This document shows, one piece after another, positions 8,312-17,407 of a stretch of DNA of 64,000 bases. A model generated the notes under the pieces. It was not told the origin of the DNA. It was given only the letters and a program-made list of their open reading frames with translations, and did no database searches. Location of the stretch: NCBI RefSeq assembly GCF_020010905.1, contig NZ_JAGJBY010000002.1, positions 868,001 to 932,000 on the forward strand. Reading direction: 5' to 3'. The position numbers were made by a program, and so were the translations under genes. How positions within the stretch are numbered: position 1 is the first letter of the stretch; the number at the start of each line of letters is the position of its first letter. This DNA is from Streptomyces acidiscabies (GTDB lineage: Bacteria > Actinomycetota > Actinomycetes > Streptomycetales > Streptomycetaceae).

Positions 8312-8935
8312 ATGTCTGGTCTGCCTTTTATCCCGCCTTATCCCATGCCCACCGCCGATTCTCTTCCGCCTCGCGTTCCCTCGTGGCGCGTTGATCCTGC
8401 GCGGGCCGTTCTGCTGCTTCATGATCTTCAGCGGTATTTTCTTCGGCCCTTTCCCGAAGGGCTTCGCTCCCAACTCATCGGTAATGCCGCCGCGTTGACC
8501 TCCTGGGCTCGGGGTGCCTCCGTGCCCGTTGCCTATACCGCTCAGCCCGGCGGTATGACTCCCCAACAGCGCGGGCTGCTCAAGGACTTCTGGGGGCCCG
8601 GGATGCGTGTTGATCCCGTTGATCGGGAAGTTGTTGAGCCCGTTGCTCCTCGCGATGGGGACTGGCTGCTCACCAAGTGGCGGTACAGCGCCTTCTTCAA
8701 CACCAATCTGTTGCAGCGGATGCGCGATGCCGGGCGGGATCAGTTGGTCGTGTGTGGGGTTTACGCGCACGTCGGCGTGCTGGCTACCTGCGTGGAGTCG
8801 TACACGCACGACATCGAGACGTTCCTCGTCGCCGACGCCGTCGCGGACTTCGGGGAGGGCGATCACCGGATGGCTCTGGAGTACGCGGCCCGCTGCTGTG
8901 CGGTCGTACTGCCGACGAAGGAGGTTCTGGGATGA
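8312..8935 (+). CDS. phzD: Isochorismatase-like hydrolase, PhzD type
   Basis: At 207 residues it equals the usual PhzD length. PhzD hydrolyses the enolpyruvyl ether of 2-amino-2-deoxyisochorismate, giving 2,3-dihydro-3-hydroxyanthranilate and pyruvate. Asp38 (in [10 protein letters not shown]) and Lys122 (in [10 protein letters not shown]) fall exactly at the positions of the PhzD catalytic Asp and Lys. The motif [13 protein letters not shown] follows, ending in Cys160. AAGGGA precedes the ATG at 8312. Its stop overlaps the start of the PhzE-like gene (ATGA), so the two are translationally coupled, consistent with consecutive reactions. The first half has unusually T-rich third positions for this genome. 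Confidence 0.9.
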   Translation: MSGLPFIPPYPMPTADSLPPRVPSWRVDPARAVLLLHDLQRYFLRPFPEGLRSQLIGNAAALTSWARGASVPVAYTAQPGGMTPQQRGLLKDFWGPGMRVDPVDREVVEPVAPRDGDWLLTKWRYSAFFNTNLLQRMRDAGRDQLVVCGVYAHVGVLATCVESYTHDIETFLVADAVADFGEGDHRMALEYAARCCAVVLPTKEVLG

Positions 8936-10818
8936 CAACTGATGCTCTGCAAAGGGTGCTTGAGGGAAACGCGGGGCCGTTCGCCGTGTTGTTCCGGCCG
9001 GAGACCGCCGGGCCGCGTTCACTGGACGTGCTGCTCGGGGAGGTTCAACTCCCTTCCACGCTCGGTGAGATACCCCTTTCCGGTGACGACGATCGCGGGC
9101 CCGGCGCCGAAGTGCTCGTCCTCATCCCCTACCGGCAAGTCGCCGAGCGGGGGTTCGAGAGTCACGACGACGGTGCGCCGCTCATCGCGATGAGCGTCAC
9201 CGAACAGGAGACCCTGCCGCTCGCCGAGGCGCTCGCGCGGATCCCGGACGCCGGGATCGAGCTGACGGGGGGTCATTTCGACGTCGGGGACGAGGAGTAC
9301 GCCGAGATCGTGCGGCGCGTCGTCGCGGACGAGATCGGCACCGGTGAGGGCGCCAACTTCGTGATCAAGCGGTCGTTCACGGCCGACATCACCGGGTACG
9401 GCGTCCACTCCGCGCTGACGTTCTTCCGCCGCCTCGTCGAGCGGGAGACCGGGGCGTACTGGACGTTCGTCGTGCACACCGGGGAGCGTACGTTCGTCGG
9501 CGCGACGCCCGAGCGGCACGTCAGCCTGCACGACGGTACCGCCGTCATGAACCCGATCAGCGGGACGTACCGCTACCCCGAGTCCGGGCCGACCCTGCCC
9601 GGCGTCCTCGACTTCCTCGCCGACCGCAAGGAGGCCGACGAGCTGTACATGGTCGTCGACGAGGAACTCAAGATGATGGCCCGGATCTGCGTGGACGGCG
9701 GGCGAGTTGTCGGGCCGTACCTCAAGGAGATGGCTCGGCTCGCGCACACCGAGTACTTCATCGAGGGGCGCTGCGAGCGCGATCCGCGCGAGATCCTGCG
9801 CGAGACGCTCTTCGCGCCGACCGTCACGGGCAGCCCGCTGGAGAGCGCGTGCCGGGTGATCGCCCGTCATGAGCCGCGCGGGCGGGGGTACTACAGCGGG
9901 GTCGCCGCGCTGATCGGGCGCGACGAGCGGGGAGTTCGCACGATGGACTCCGCAATTCTCATCCGTACGGCCGACATTGACGCCGGCGGCCGGGTTCGCA
10001 TCGGCGTCGGTGCCACGCTCGTACGGCACTCCGACCCCCTCGCCGAGGTCGCCGAGACCCGGGCCAAGGCGGCCGGGCTGGTCGCGGCGCTGGAGGCGGG
10101 CGGGCCGACGCGGTTCACCTCGCATCCCGAGGTGCGGGCGGCGCTGGAGCAACGGAACCTCTCCGTCGCCGACTTCTGGCTCGCGGACGGCGCCGCGCAG
10201 GTCGGTTCGCGGCCCCGGCTCGCGGGGCAGCGGGTGCTCGTCGTCGACGCGGAGGACACGTTCACGTCGATGATCGAGAAGCAACTCAAGGCGCTGGAGC
10301 TGGAGGTGACGGTCCGTCGGTTCGACGAGCCGTACGTCTTCGACGAGTTCGACCTCGTCGTGATGGGCCCGGGGCCCGGTGACCCCCAGGACACCGGGCA
10401 TGTGAAGATCGCCCACCTCGACGCGGCGGTGAGCTGTCTGCTGCGGGAGCGGAGACCGTTCCTCGCGGTGTGTCTGAGCCACCAAGTCCTCGCCCGGCGG
10501 CTGGGGTTGGACGTGGTCCGGCGTGACGTGCCCAACCAGGGCGTGCAGAGGGAGATCGACCTGTTCGGGGTGTCCGAGCGCGTCGGCTTCTACAACACGT
10601 TCTCGGCACGGGCGGACCGGGACCGGCTGACTCTCCCCGACGGTACGGAGGTCGAGGTCAGCCGCGATCCCGCGACGGGGGAGGTACACGCGCTGCGGTC
10701 GGGGCGGTTCGCGTCGATGCAGTTCCACGCGGAGTCGCTGTTGACGGTGGACGGGCCCCGGATCACGGCGGGGCTGCTCGACGCGTTGGTGGCGGGGCTG
10801 CCGGCGCTGGCGTCGTGA
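8932..10818 (+). CDS. phzE: 2-amino-2-deoxyisochorismate (ADIC) synthase, PhzE-like
   Basis: A 628-residue fusion of an anthranilate-synthase-type chorismate-binding domain (about 1-420) and a class I glutamine amidotransferase (about 440-625). The first shows [36 protein letters not shown] and [13 protein letters not shown]. The second shows the nucleophile in [12 protein letters not shown] and the His/Glu pair in MQFHAESLL. PhzE makes ADIC from chorismate and glutamine-derived ammonia and releases it, because it lacks the pyruvate-lyase step of anthranilate synthase. The adjacent PhzD-like hydrolase favours ADIC over anthranilate as the product. The ATG at 8932 overlaps the upstream stop. 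Its own stop overlaps the GTG of the shikimate kinase frame. Confidence 0.92.
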   Translation: MTTDALQRVLEGNAGPFAVLFRPETAGPRSLDVLLGEVQLPSTLGEIPLSGDDDRGPGAEVLVLIPYRQVAERGFESHDDGAPLIAMSVTEQETLPLAEALARIPDAGIELTGGHFDVGDEEYAEIVRRVVADEIGTGEGANFVIKRSFTADITGYGVHSALTFFRRLVERETGAYWTFVVHTGERTFVGATPERHVSLHDGTAVMNPISGTYRYPESGPTLPGVLDFLADRKEADELYMVVDEELKMMARICVDGGRVVGPYLKEMARLAHTEYFIEGRCERDPREILRETLFAPTVTGSPLESACRVIARHEPRGRGYYSGVAALIGRDERGVRTMDSAILIRTADIDAGGRVRIGVGATLVRHSDPLAEVAETRAKAAGLVAALEAGGPTRFTSHPEVRAALEQRNLSVADFWLADGAAQVGSRPRLAGQRVLVVDAEDTFTSMIEKQLKALELEVTVRRFDEPYVFDEFDLVVMGPGPGDPQDTGHVKIAHLDAAVSCLLRERRPFLAVCLSHQVLARRLGLDVVRRDVPNQGVQREIDLFGVSERVGFYNTFSARADRDRLTLPDGTEVEVSRDPATGEVHALRSGRFASMQFHAESLLTVDGPRITAGLLDALVAGLPALAS

Positions 10819-11996
10819 GGGGCGGGGCCGATTCCCGGGCGGGGCAGGTGAGTTGGCCCGCCGGTGAGGCTGGGGGGCGGGCCATCGGTGCCCCTGGCCC
10901 CGGCTGGCATCTCGCCGGTCCTGGCTGGCATCTCGCCGGTCCTGGCTCGCATCTCGCCGGTCCCGGCCCGCACGTCGCCGGTCCCGGGCGGGCCGATTCC
11001 CGGGCCGGGCAGGTGAGTTGGCCCGCCGGTGAGGCTGGGCGGCGGGCCATCGGCGCCCCCGGCCCCGACCGGCATCTCGCCGGCCCCGGCTGGCATCTTG
11101 CCGGTCCTGGCCCGCAGGTCACCGGTCCCGGGCGGGCCGATTCCCGGGCGGGGCAGGCGGGTTGGCCCGCCGGTGAGGCTGGGGGGCGGGCCATCGGCGA
11201 CCCTGGCCCCGACCGGTATCTCGCCGGTCCTGGCCCGCAGGTCACCGGTCCCGGGCGGGCCGATTCCCGGGCGGGGCAGGTGAGTTGGCCCGCCGGTGAG
11301 GCTGGGCGGCGGGCCATCGGTGCCCCCGGCCCCGGCTGGCATCTCGCCGGCCCAGGACTGCACGTCGCCGGTCCTGGCTCGGACCTCACCGGCCTCGTCG
11401 CGCATCTCACCGGCCCCGACCCGCACCCCACCGACCCCGTCGCCGTCCTCGTCGGCCCCATGGGCGTCGGCAAGTCCACCGTCGGTCGGCTCCTCGCCGT
11501 CCGTCTCGGCACCGGGTTCCGGGACACCGACGGCGACATCGTCACCGCCGAGGGCCGCACCATCGCCGAGATCTTCGCGGTCGACGGTGAACCCGCCTTC
11601 CGTGCCGCCGAGAAGCGGGCGGTCGTCCGGGCGCTGAACGGGCACGGCGGGGTCCTCGCCCTTGGCGGCGGGGCCGTCCTCGACCCCGGTACGCGTGCTC
11701 TGCTCGCCGGACGCCGGGTGCTGTACCTGACGATGGGTGCCGCCGAGGCGGCCCGGCGACTGGACCTCGGCGCCGGGCGCCCCCTGCTCGCCGCCAACCC
11801 CCTCGACAAGTGGCGGGAGTTGATGGCCGCACGCCGCCATCTGTACGAGGAGGTCGCCACGGCGATCGTCGCCACGGACCGGCGCACCCCGGACGAGGTG
11901 ACCGAAGCGGCCCTGGACGCGCTGGAGTTGAAGACCGCCACAACCCCCTTTCGAGGAGCCCCCCTTGACCAGACTCCGCTGGCTCACCGCAGGTGA
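10815..11996 (+). CDS. aroK: Shikimate kinase with a long in-frame repeat extension
   Basis: The C-terminal 175 or so residues are a full shikimate kinase: Walker [10 protein letters not shown], the FRDTDGDIV shikimate/Mg segment, [28 protein letters not shown] lid and RRHLYEEVA. It phosphorylates shikimate with ATP. The frame is open for about 210 residues upstream, made of Gly/Pro-rich repeats (units such as GPGWHLA). Usual AroK length is about 170. The GTG at 10815 overlaps the PhzE stop (GTGA), which favours a start there. GTG codons inside repeat units 1, 2 and 4 are alternative starts. The only later ATG lies inside the P-loop, so some repeat-derived sequence must be translated unless another start is used. 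The end overlaps chorismate synthase by 32 bp. Confidence 0.85.
   Translation: MRGGADSRAGQVSWPAGEAGGRAIGAPGPGWHLAGPGWHLAGPGSHLAGPGPHVAGPGRADSRAGQVSWPAGEAGRRAIGAPGPDRHLAGPGWHLAGPGPQVTGPGRADSRAGQAGWPAGEAGGRAIGDPGPDRYLAGPGPQVTGPGRADSRAGQVSWPAGEAGRRAIGAPGPGWHLAGPGLHVAGPGSDLTGLVAHLTGPDPHPTDPVAVLVGPMGVGKSTVGRLLAVRLGTGFRDTDGDIVTAEGRTIAEIFAVDGEPAFRAAEKRAVVRALNGHGGVLALGGGAVLDPGTRALLAGRRVLYLTMGAAEAARRLDLGAGRPLLAANPLDKWRELMAARRHLYEEVATAIVATDRRTPDEVTEAALDALELKTATTPFRGAPLDQTPLAHRR
10827..11400 (+). repeat. Nested GC-rich tandem repeat inside the shikimate kinase frame
   Basis: Four units begin with gccgattcccggg at 10827, 10992, 11136 and 11259, giving periods of 165, 144 and 123 bp. Each unit holds a common block (encoding [15 protein letters not shown]) followed by 21-bp sub-repeats encoding heptapeptides like GPGWHLA. 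Successive units shorten by exactly 21 bp, that is, one sub-repeat each. All periods are multiples of three and no stop codon occurs. After the fourth unit the 21-bp motif decays into the kinase N-terminus. Confidence 0.93.
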
Positions 11997-13140
11997 ATCC
12001 CACGGCCCCGCCCTAGTCGCCACCCTCGAAGGTCTCCCCGCCGGAGTCCCCATCACCACCGCCGAGGTCGCCGACCACCTTGCCCGGCGGCGGCTCGGGT
12101 ACGGCCGGGGCGCCCGGATGAAGTTCGAGCAGGACGAGGTCACCTTCCTCGGCGGCGTCCGGCACGGCCTCACCCTCGGTTCCCCGGTGGCCGTCATGAT
12201 CGGCAACACCGAGTGGCCCAAGTGGGAGAAGGTGATGGCCGCCGACCCCGTGGACCCCGCCGAGCTCAACGGCGTACAGCGCAACGCCCCGTTGACCCGC
12301 CCGCGCCCGGGCCACGCGGACCTCGCCGGGATGCAGAAGTACGGATTCACGGAAGCCAGGCCGGTGTTGGAGCGCGCGTCGGCGAGGGAGACGGCGGCCC
12401 GTGTGGCGCTGGGCGCGGTCGCGCGGGCGTATCTCCGGGAGACGGCCGGCGTGCAGATCGTCAGCCACGTCGTCCAACTGGCGGGCGCGCAGGCGCCGTA
12501 CGGAGTCCTCCCCACCCCGTCCGACGTACAGAGACTCGACGCGGACCCGGTGCGCTGTCTCGACGCCGACGCCTCGAAGGCGATGGTCGCCGAGATCGAC
12601 CAGGCCCACAAGGACGGGGACACGCTCGGCGGGGTCGTCGAGGTGCTGGCGTACGGCGTGCCGGTCGGGCTCGGGTCGCACGTGCACTGGGACCGGCGGC
12701 TCGATGCCCGAATTGCCGCCGCCCTCATGGGAATTCAGGCGATCAAGGGCGTAGAGGTGGGCGACGGCTTCGCGTTGGCGGGCGTCCCGGGTTCACAGGC
12801 ACACGACGAGATCGTGCGCGGGCCGGACGGCGTACGGCGGGCGAGCGGGCGCGCGGGCGGGACCGAGGGTGGGCTGTCCACCGGTGAACTCCTGCGCGTG
12901 CGCGCCGCGATGAAGCCGATTGCGACGGTCCCGCGCGCGCTGCGGACCGTCGACATGGCGACCGGCGAACCCGCCGTCGCCCACCACCAGCGTTCCGACG
13001 TCTGCGCGGTACCGGCCGCCGGGATCGTCGCCGAGGCGATGCTCGCGCTCGTCCTCGCGGACGCGGTCGCGGAGAAGTTCGGAGGCGACAGTGTTGTGGA
13101 GATTCAGCGGAACATTCGTGGATATCTGGAAACCCTTTAA
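11965..13140 (+). CDS. aroC: Chorismate synthase
   Basis: A 391-residue FMN-dependent enzyme converting 5-enolpyruvylshikimate 3-phosphate to chorismate. Signatures include [16 protein letters not shown] at the N-terminus, the conserved [22 protein letters not shown] and FGGDSVVEI near the C-terminus. Length is normal. The start is the TTG at 11965, preceded by GAGGAG 5-6 nt upstream. It is a second-line copy in a secondary-metabolite operon: with the DAHP synthase and shikimate kinase it boosts chorismate for the PhzE-like enzyme. The three middle shikimate enzymes (AroB, AroD, AroE) and AroA are not in the window and must come from elsewhere. Confidence 0.95.
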   Translation: MTRLRWLTAGESHGPALVATLEGLPAGVPITTAEVADHLARRRLGYGRGARMKFEQDEVTFLGGVRHGLTLGSPVAVMIGNTEWPKWEKVMAADPVDPAELNGVQRNAPLTRPRPGHADLAGMQKYGFTEARPVLERASARETAARVALGAVARAYLRETAGVQIVSHVVQLAGAQAPYGVLPTPSDVQRLDADPVRCLDADASKAMVAEIDQAHKDGDTLGGVVEVLAYGVPVGLGSHVHWDRRLDARIAAALMGIQAIKGVEVGDGFALAGVPGSQAHDEIVRGPDGVRRASGRAGGTEGGLSTGELLRVRAAMKPIATVPRALRTVDMATGEPAVAHHQRSDVCAVPAAGIVAEAMLALVLADAVAEKFGGDSVVEIQRNIRGYLETL

Positions 13141-13155
13141 CCGACCGCGCCCCGT

Positions 13156-13196
13156 TTTTCCGTAGAGCTGAATCTGTTTTCCGTAGGGCTGAATCT
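13156..13196 (+). repeat. Two 21-bp direct repeats upstream of the GAF/PucR-type regulator
   Basis: The units ttttccgtagagctgaatct (13156) and ttttccgtagggctgaatct (13177) differ at one base and are spaced exactly 21 bp, two helical turns. They lie 16 bp after the chorismate synthase stop and 150-190 bp before the next gene. Phased direct repeats of this kind are typical of activator binding sites, so this is a candidate operator. Confidence 0.75.
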
Positions 13197-13341
13197 TCAT
13201 CAAGTACCCTGTCCTGTCGGCCACTTCGATCGCCGAGCTGACCGTCCGCTGCCGGAGTGTCGCAGAGCGTTGACCGGTGGCCGGGCAGACCTCTACCTTC
13301 CGGGAAGATCGCATTTCGAACTACGGGGGATGGGTTGGGTG

Positions 13342-15318
13342 ATGGAGCCGCCGAACACGGACAGTCACATACTCGCCGTACTGGAACTCCTCGCGGAGGA
13401 CAGCCCGCCGAGCCGCTTCGACTCGCTGCTCGTACGGGCCCGCCGTGAGGGCCTGCCCGACGCGGAACTCGGACGCCTGAGCCGGGCCGTACAACTCGCC
13501 CGCGCCCTGCCCGAACGGCCCGGCAGACGCCGGCAGTGGGAGGACGACCTCACCGCGCTCGTCGACACCGCCCGCGACCTGATGGACGCGCCCGACGTCG
13601 ACGCGCTGCTGCGGACCGTCGCGCGGCGCGCCCGCAGGCTCCTCAGCCTCGACATCGCCTTCGTCGTCCTCACCGACCTCGACGGCGAGATCCGCGGGCA
13701 CGCGGCCGAGGGGTCCGTCACCGACCTCAGCACCAACGTCGACCTCGTCTCCGAGGGCAGCGTCGGGGCGCGCGTCCTGCGCACCAAATCGCCCGCGTGG
13801 ACCGCCGATTGCCTCCTCGACCACACCTTCGTCACGTCCAAGGGGCTCGACGAGGCCACCCAGGCGGAGGGGCTGCGCGCCCTCCTCGCCGTCCCTTTAC
13901 GCGTCGGTGACTCCGCCGTCGGCGTCCTCTACGGCGCCCAGCGCGCCGTACGGCACTTCACGCCCGACGAGATCGGCGCGATGATCCAGTTCGCCGACCT
14001 CGCGGCTCTCGCCGTCGACAACGCGCGCCTCCTCCAGCACGCCCGGCACCAGTCCACCGAGCTGGAGCAGGACAACTACCGGGTGCGCGCCGGGCTCGTC
14101 CGGCTCCAGGAACTCACCGACGCGTACGGGCGGATCATGAGCCTGCCGCTGGTGGGGGCGAACCTCGCGACGATCGTCTCGGCGGCGGGCGCCGCGCTGG
14201 ACGGGCGGGCCCGGCTCTTCGATCCCGCCGGGAGGCTGCTGGCGAGCAGCGAAGGTGAGGACGAGGGCGCCGACGGCTTCGCCGGGGCCGGAGTTGGGAG
14301 TGCCCGGAGTGGAAGTGGCCCCGGGCGCGGGGGAGTTGCCGGTGCTCGCGGTACCGTCGCCGAGGCCATCCTCGACGCCCACGCCCGGCGGACCACCGTC
14401 CGTACCCCCGGCGGGGTCTGGGTCGCGCCCGTCATCGCCGGGGCCGAGAACCTCGGGTACCTCGTCCTCGACCCCGAGACCCCCCTCGTCGGCGCCGACG
14501 AGCGGCTCCTCCAACTCGCCGCGCAGGTATGCGCCGTTCAGCTCCTCATCCAGGGCAGCGCCGGCCTCACCGAGGGCCCCCAGCGCGACGAACTCCTCGA
14601 CGAACTCGTCTCCGCGCCGCCCCGCGCGCCCCGCCGGATCGCCCAACGCGCGCGCCAGCTCGGCGTCGACCTCGACGAGCCGTACGTCCTCGTCGTCATG
14701 CGGCCCGAAGGCGGTGACCACGGGCGGGCCACCGTCTGGTCCCTCTCCTACGTCCACCGCATGACCGGCCTCAAGACCGAGCACGACGGCTGCATGGTCC
14801 TCCTCCTGCCCGGCACCGACGCGTCCGCCGCCGCGCGGGCCGTCGCGGGGGAGTTGTCGCCGCTGCTCGGGCGGCCCGTGTCCTGCGGGGCTGCCGGGCC
14901 CGGGCGGGGGGTCCTTGAGGTGCGGCGGGTCTTCCAGGAGGCGGTGCGGTGTCTGGACGCGGTGACCGCCCTCGACGCGCCCGGTGCCACCGCCGCGCCC
15001 CAAGACCTCGGCTTCCTGGGCGTGTTGCTCTCCGACGACCGTGACGTCCGTGGCTTCGTCGACTCCACGATCGGGCCCATCCTCCGCCACGACGAGGAGC
15101 ACTTCACGGAGTTCGCGGTCACGCTGGAGGCGTACTTCGCGGCGAAGTCCAGCCCCACGGGGGCCGCCGGCGCGCTCCACGTCCACCCCAACACGGTCTC
15201 CCGGCGCCTGGAGCGCATCACCGCTCTGCTGGGTCCCGACTGGCAGAACCCTGGGCCCCTGCTGGAGATCCAACTGGCCTTGCGTCTCCACCGGGTTCGG
15301 GACGTTCTGCGCCGCTGA
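13342..15318 (+). CDS. GAF-domain, PucR-type helix-turn-helix regulator
   Basis: A protein of about 658 residues. A GAF domain occupies roughly residues 75-225 (LLSLDIAFVVLTDLDGEIRG to AVPLRVGDSAVGVLYG). A second sensor-like region follows (ARLFDPAGRLLASSEG to APVIAGAENLGYLVLDP), split by a short Gly/Ser-rich linker. The C-terminus holds a PucR-type HTH: LHVHPNTVSRRLERITALLG and EIQLALRLHRV. Such proteins are cytosolic regulators, often of catabolic genes or morphological traits. Starts at 13330 and 13342 are both possible. The latter is chosen because a G-rich site lies about 11 nt upstream. It follows the aromatic operon on the same strand, with its own regulatory-looking gap. Whether it belongs to the cluster is uncertain. 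Confidence 0.85.
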   Translation: MEPPNTDSHILAVLELLAEDSPPSRFDSLLVRARREGLPDAELGRLSRAVQLARALPERPGRRRQWEDDLTALVDTARDLMDAPDVDALLRTVARRARRLLSLDIAFVVLTDLDGEIRGHAAEGSVTDLSTNVDLVSEGSVGARVLRTKSPAWTADCLLDHTFVTSKGLDEATQAEGLRALLAVPLRVGDSAVGVLYGAQRAVRHFTPDEIGAMIQFADLAALAVDNARLLQHARHQSTELEQDNYRVRAGLVRLQELTDAYGRIMSLPLVGANLATIVSAAGAALDGRARLFDPAGRLLASSEGEDEGADGFAGAGVGSARSGSGPGRGGVAGARGTVAEAILDAHARRTTVRTPGGVWVAPVIAGAENLGYLVLDPETPLVGADERLLQLAAQVCAVQLLIQGSAGLTEGPQRDELLDELVSAPPRAPRRIAQRARQLGVDLDEPYVLVVMRPEGGDHGRATVWSLSYVHRMTGLKTEHDGCMVLLLPGTDASAAARAVAGELSPLLGRPVSCGAAGPGRGVLEVRRVFQEAVRCLDAVTALDAPGATAAPQDLGFLGVLLSDDRDVRGFVDSTIGPILRHDEEHFTEFAVTLEAYFAAKSSPTGAAGALHVHPNTVSRRLERITALLGPDWQNPGPLLEIQLALRLHRVRDVLRR

Positions 15319-15750
15319 AGACCGGGGGGTGGGTCGGGGGTGCGGGGGTGCGGCGAGCCCGTTGCGGGGACGATGGCCGCCCGTTCCCAAGGAAGCCAGC
15401 AACCGACTGTGTAAGCAACGGGCTGCGCCGCACCCCCGCACCCCGCTCCCCGCCGTTCGCGGCTGTCCGCCGGTGGGGCGTGGGTAGGGGGTTCTGCGGT
15501 GGGGCGGCTTTCGCGTCGGTGCTAGTACGGGTACGGGGGTGAGGGGCCCCAAGCATGCAGGTGCTGGGGGCCATTGTGGGAGTATGGCGAGCGTGTCGGG
15601 GTTCGTTCTCAGGCGGCGGTCAGTTGTCGCTTTTAGGGGCGCGGGGAACTGCGCGACCAGCCACAACCCGCCCGCACTCGTCCAACAACCTCACCCCATC
15701 GGACATTTGACGTCGTACCGAACCCTGTCGGCGGGGGCTCGGTGCGAAGG
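15319..15750. other. Gene-free, G-skewed intergenic stretch
   Basis: This 432-bp gap between two convergent genes contains no credible gene. It is strongly low-complexity (runs such as gtgcgggggtgcgg) and carries one copy of the dispersed element at 15630-15664. Short open frames here have no family resemblance or ribosome sites. Confidence 0.6.
15630..15664 (-). repeat. Dispersed intergenic element, copy B
   Basis: Thirty-five bases (cttttaggggcgcggggaac and onward) are the exact reverse complement of 25671-25705. The first 30 bases of that element also match 8243-8272. It sits just beyond the 3' end of the transposase-like gene. Confidence 0.88.
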
Positions 15751-16962
15751 CTACAAGTGGGGCGGCATCGTCAGTGCATGGTCCGCTCGTGCCAGCGACA
15801 TCGCCGTGTGGGCGGCCGATGCGAGAGTCACGTGACGGTGCCAGCCGGGGAACGAGCGGCCCATGAAGTCCCGTAGGCCGCACGGTTCGCCTATCTCCGT
15901 GAAGTCCGTTTCCACCCGGCGCGGGAGACGCGTGAGGCGGACCAAGCGGCCCACCGGCGACTCGTTCAGGTTCGTCAACCACGCTGCGGACGGCGGCTGG
16001 TTGGGGTCGGACCACTCGCCGAGGAGCAGCATCGGGTGTCGCCGCCCCTGCGCGTCGGGAACCGTCACACGCACCACGGACGCCAGCGCGGAGCGCACCG
16101 CGCCGGCGTTGGCCGGGTCGGGCCACGTCACCGGTCGGCGCAGCCCCTTCGTCGCCTCCAGGATCTGCGACGCGCACAGGAGCCCGGCGCGGAAACCGGG
16201 AAGCGCACGGTCGGCGACAGCCAGCCGCGTCGCCGCCGTCACCCGGGCCAGCACCGGCACCCCGGCGTCCGTGAGCCGCGTCAGCGTCGCCGCCGTCGTA
16301 CCGCCCCGGACGTCGAGGACGACCGGCCTGCGCGCGACGCTGCCGTTGCGCTGGACGACCTCCAACACGGCTTCCGCCGTGCACTGTTCGAGGCTCTCGG
16401 CGGGCGCTTTCTCCGGGACCTCCGCCCGGTCGCGGCGGCGCCGGTCGCTGACCCAGGGGTCGGTGAGCAGGAGGCGCCAGTGGACGGGCGCGCTGAGCCG
16501 TTCGGACGCGTACCAGACGCCGATCGCCTGCTGTCCGGAGAAGAGTTGGCCCAGCTGGGGTGCGAACAGCCGGTCCACGCCGACGGAATGCTCGCCGGCC
16601 TTGGGGATGTGCATGGAACGGACGACCCACGCCTGGGCCGGCGCGAGGCGTTCTGTATACGCCGCGAGCGCGGCCCGCATGGGGCGCCAGTCCCACGTGG
16701 AGCAGGAGATGAAGTGGTGCAGGCCCTGTTCCGCGCCCGGGTCGCCCAGGTGCGCGGCGATGTTCCGTACGGACTTGCGGCCGCTCGTGGTGAGCAGGCC
16801 CTGGAAGTACATCTCGGCCTTGCGCCGCTGGTCCCTTCTGCGGAACGGGGCGAACAGGACCCGGCTCAGGTCGGCGGCCACGGCGTCTACGGCCGGGGCG
16901 GGGGGCCGGCTCGTGGACGGGTGGCGTGCGGTCACGGGCCCGGCGCAGGTGGACACAGGCAC
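15751..16962 (-). CDS. IS701-like transposase homologue, probably catalytically inactive
   Basis: About 403 residues with IS701/DDE-endonuclease layout: YFQGLLTTSGRKSVRNIA and LHHFISCSTWDW near the start, GEHSVGVDRLFAPQLGQ, QQAIGVWYASERLSAP and a C-terminal HRHVTLASAAHTA. The place where active relatives have a D-D-T motif before the Lys-Gly segment reads RSMHIPKAGEHS, so the first catalytic Asp is missing. VLDVRGGTT stands where DxGYG is expected. GTG at 16962 with GAGGAG upstream is preferred over the upstream ATG at 17016. No flanking terminal repeats or target duplications were found. It looks like a retained, domesticated protein rather than a recent insertion. Function unknown. Confidence 0.75.
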   Translation of the reverse strand: MPVSTCAGPVTARHPSTSRPPAPAVDAVAADLSRVLFAPFRRRDQRRKAEMYFQGLLTTSGRKSVRNIAAHLGDPGAEQGLHHFISCSTWDWRPMRAALAAYTERLAPAQAWVVRSMHIPKAGEHSVGVDRLFAPQLGQLFSGQQAIGVWYASERLSAPVHWRLLLTDPWVSDRRRRDRAEVPEKAPAESLEQCTAEAVLEVVQRNGSVARRPVVLDVRGGTTAATLTRLTDAGVPVLARVTAATRLAVADRALPGFRAGLLCASQILEATKGLRRPVTWPDPANAGAVRSALASVVRVTVPDAQGRRHPMLLLGEWSDPNQPPSAAWLTNLNESPVGRLVRLTRLPRRVETDFTEIGEPCGLRDFMGRSFPGWHRHVTLASAAHTAMSLARADHALTMPPHL

Positions 16963-16987
16963 GACGGTCTCCTCAGCGGTGTGTGGG

Positions 16988-17014
16988 GGGACAGCTACTG
17001 TCGGTCGCTGTCCC
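16988..17014. promoter_or_regulatory. Inverted repeat upstream of the transposase-like gene
   Basis: GGGACAGC and GCTGTCCC flank an 11-nt spacer, 26 bp upstream of the GTG at 16962. The 8-bp arms are perfect. It could be an operator or the remains of a transposon end. No second copy was found beyond the gene's 3' end. Confidence 0.45.
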
Positions 17015-17407
17015 AACCGTCTCTTTGGTCACCGCCCTGTAACCAGGTGGGCCCGCTATCGACTTTGGGGCGCCCGGTGGTTGTCCCGGCCCCATGTGCG
17101 AAGCCGTGATGACAACGCCGTCAACAATCGGCTTGCACCGCGTCTGCAACGAGCGGTGTAAGTGTTCCCGGACCACACCGGCCGCCCCCGCCCGGGGTCA
17201 GCCGCCCGTCCCGCCCCCGGGTGGGGCCGCAAGCGGACGCGGGCCCACCGGACGTCTCGGGGGCGCGCGGTGGGCCACAGAGGGACGGTTCGCCGATGAC
17301 GCAGGGGAGAGCGGCCGGGCCGGTACGGCTGACCTGCGGAAACGGTATGGGCCCACCTTCGGGGGACGCTCTCCCTGTGGGGCGGGGACAGTGGCGGCCC
17401 GCCCGCC
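17015..17407. other. Intergenic region without a recognisable gene
   Basis: About 390 bp between the transposase-like gene start and the serpin stop. It is GC-rich, with a less GC-rich block near 17095-17170. Open frames on both strands have no recognisable domain. Probably the promoter of the transposase-like gene plus spacer. Confidence 0.5.

Noticed and set aside
10827-11400. CRISPR-like array
   Set aside because: Repeats are directly adjacent, GC-rich and coding; there are no unique spacers of constant length and no cas genes.
10590-12728. Minus-strand open frame of 712 codons with repeat peptides
   Set aside because: The repeats come from the nested DNA repeat of the shikimate kinase gene read backwards; the frame runs through the plus-strand kinase and chorismate synthase genes.
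15540-15835. Plus-strand open frame of 98 codons between regulator and transposase
   Set aside because: It contains the dispersed element and overlaps the transposase gene end; no ribosome site or family.
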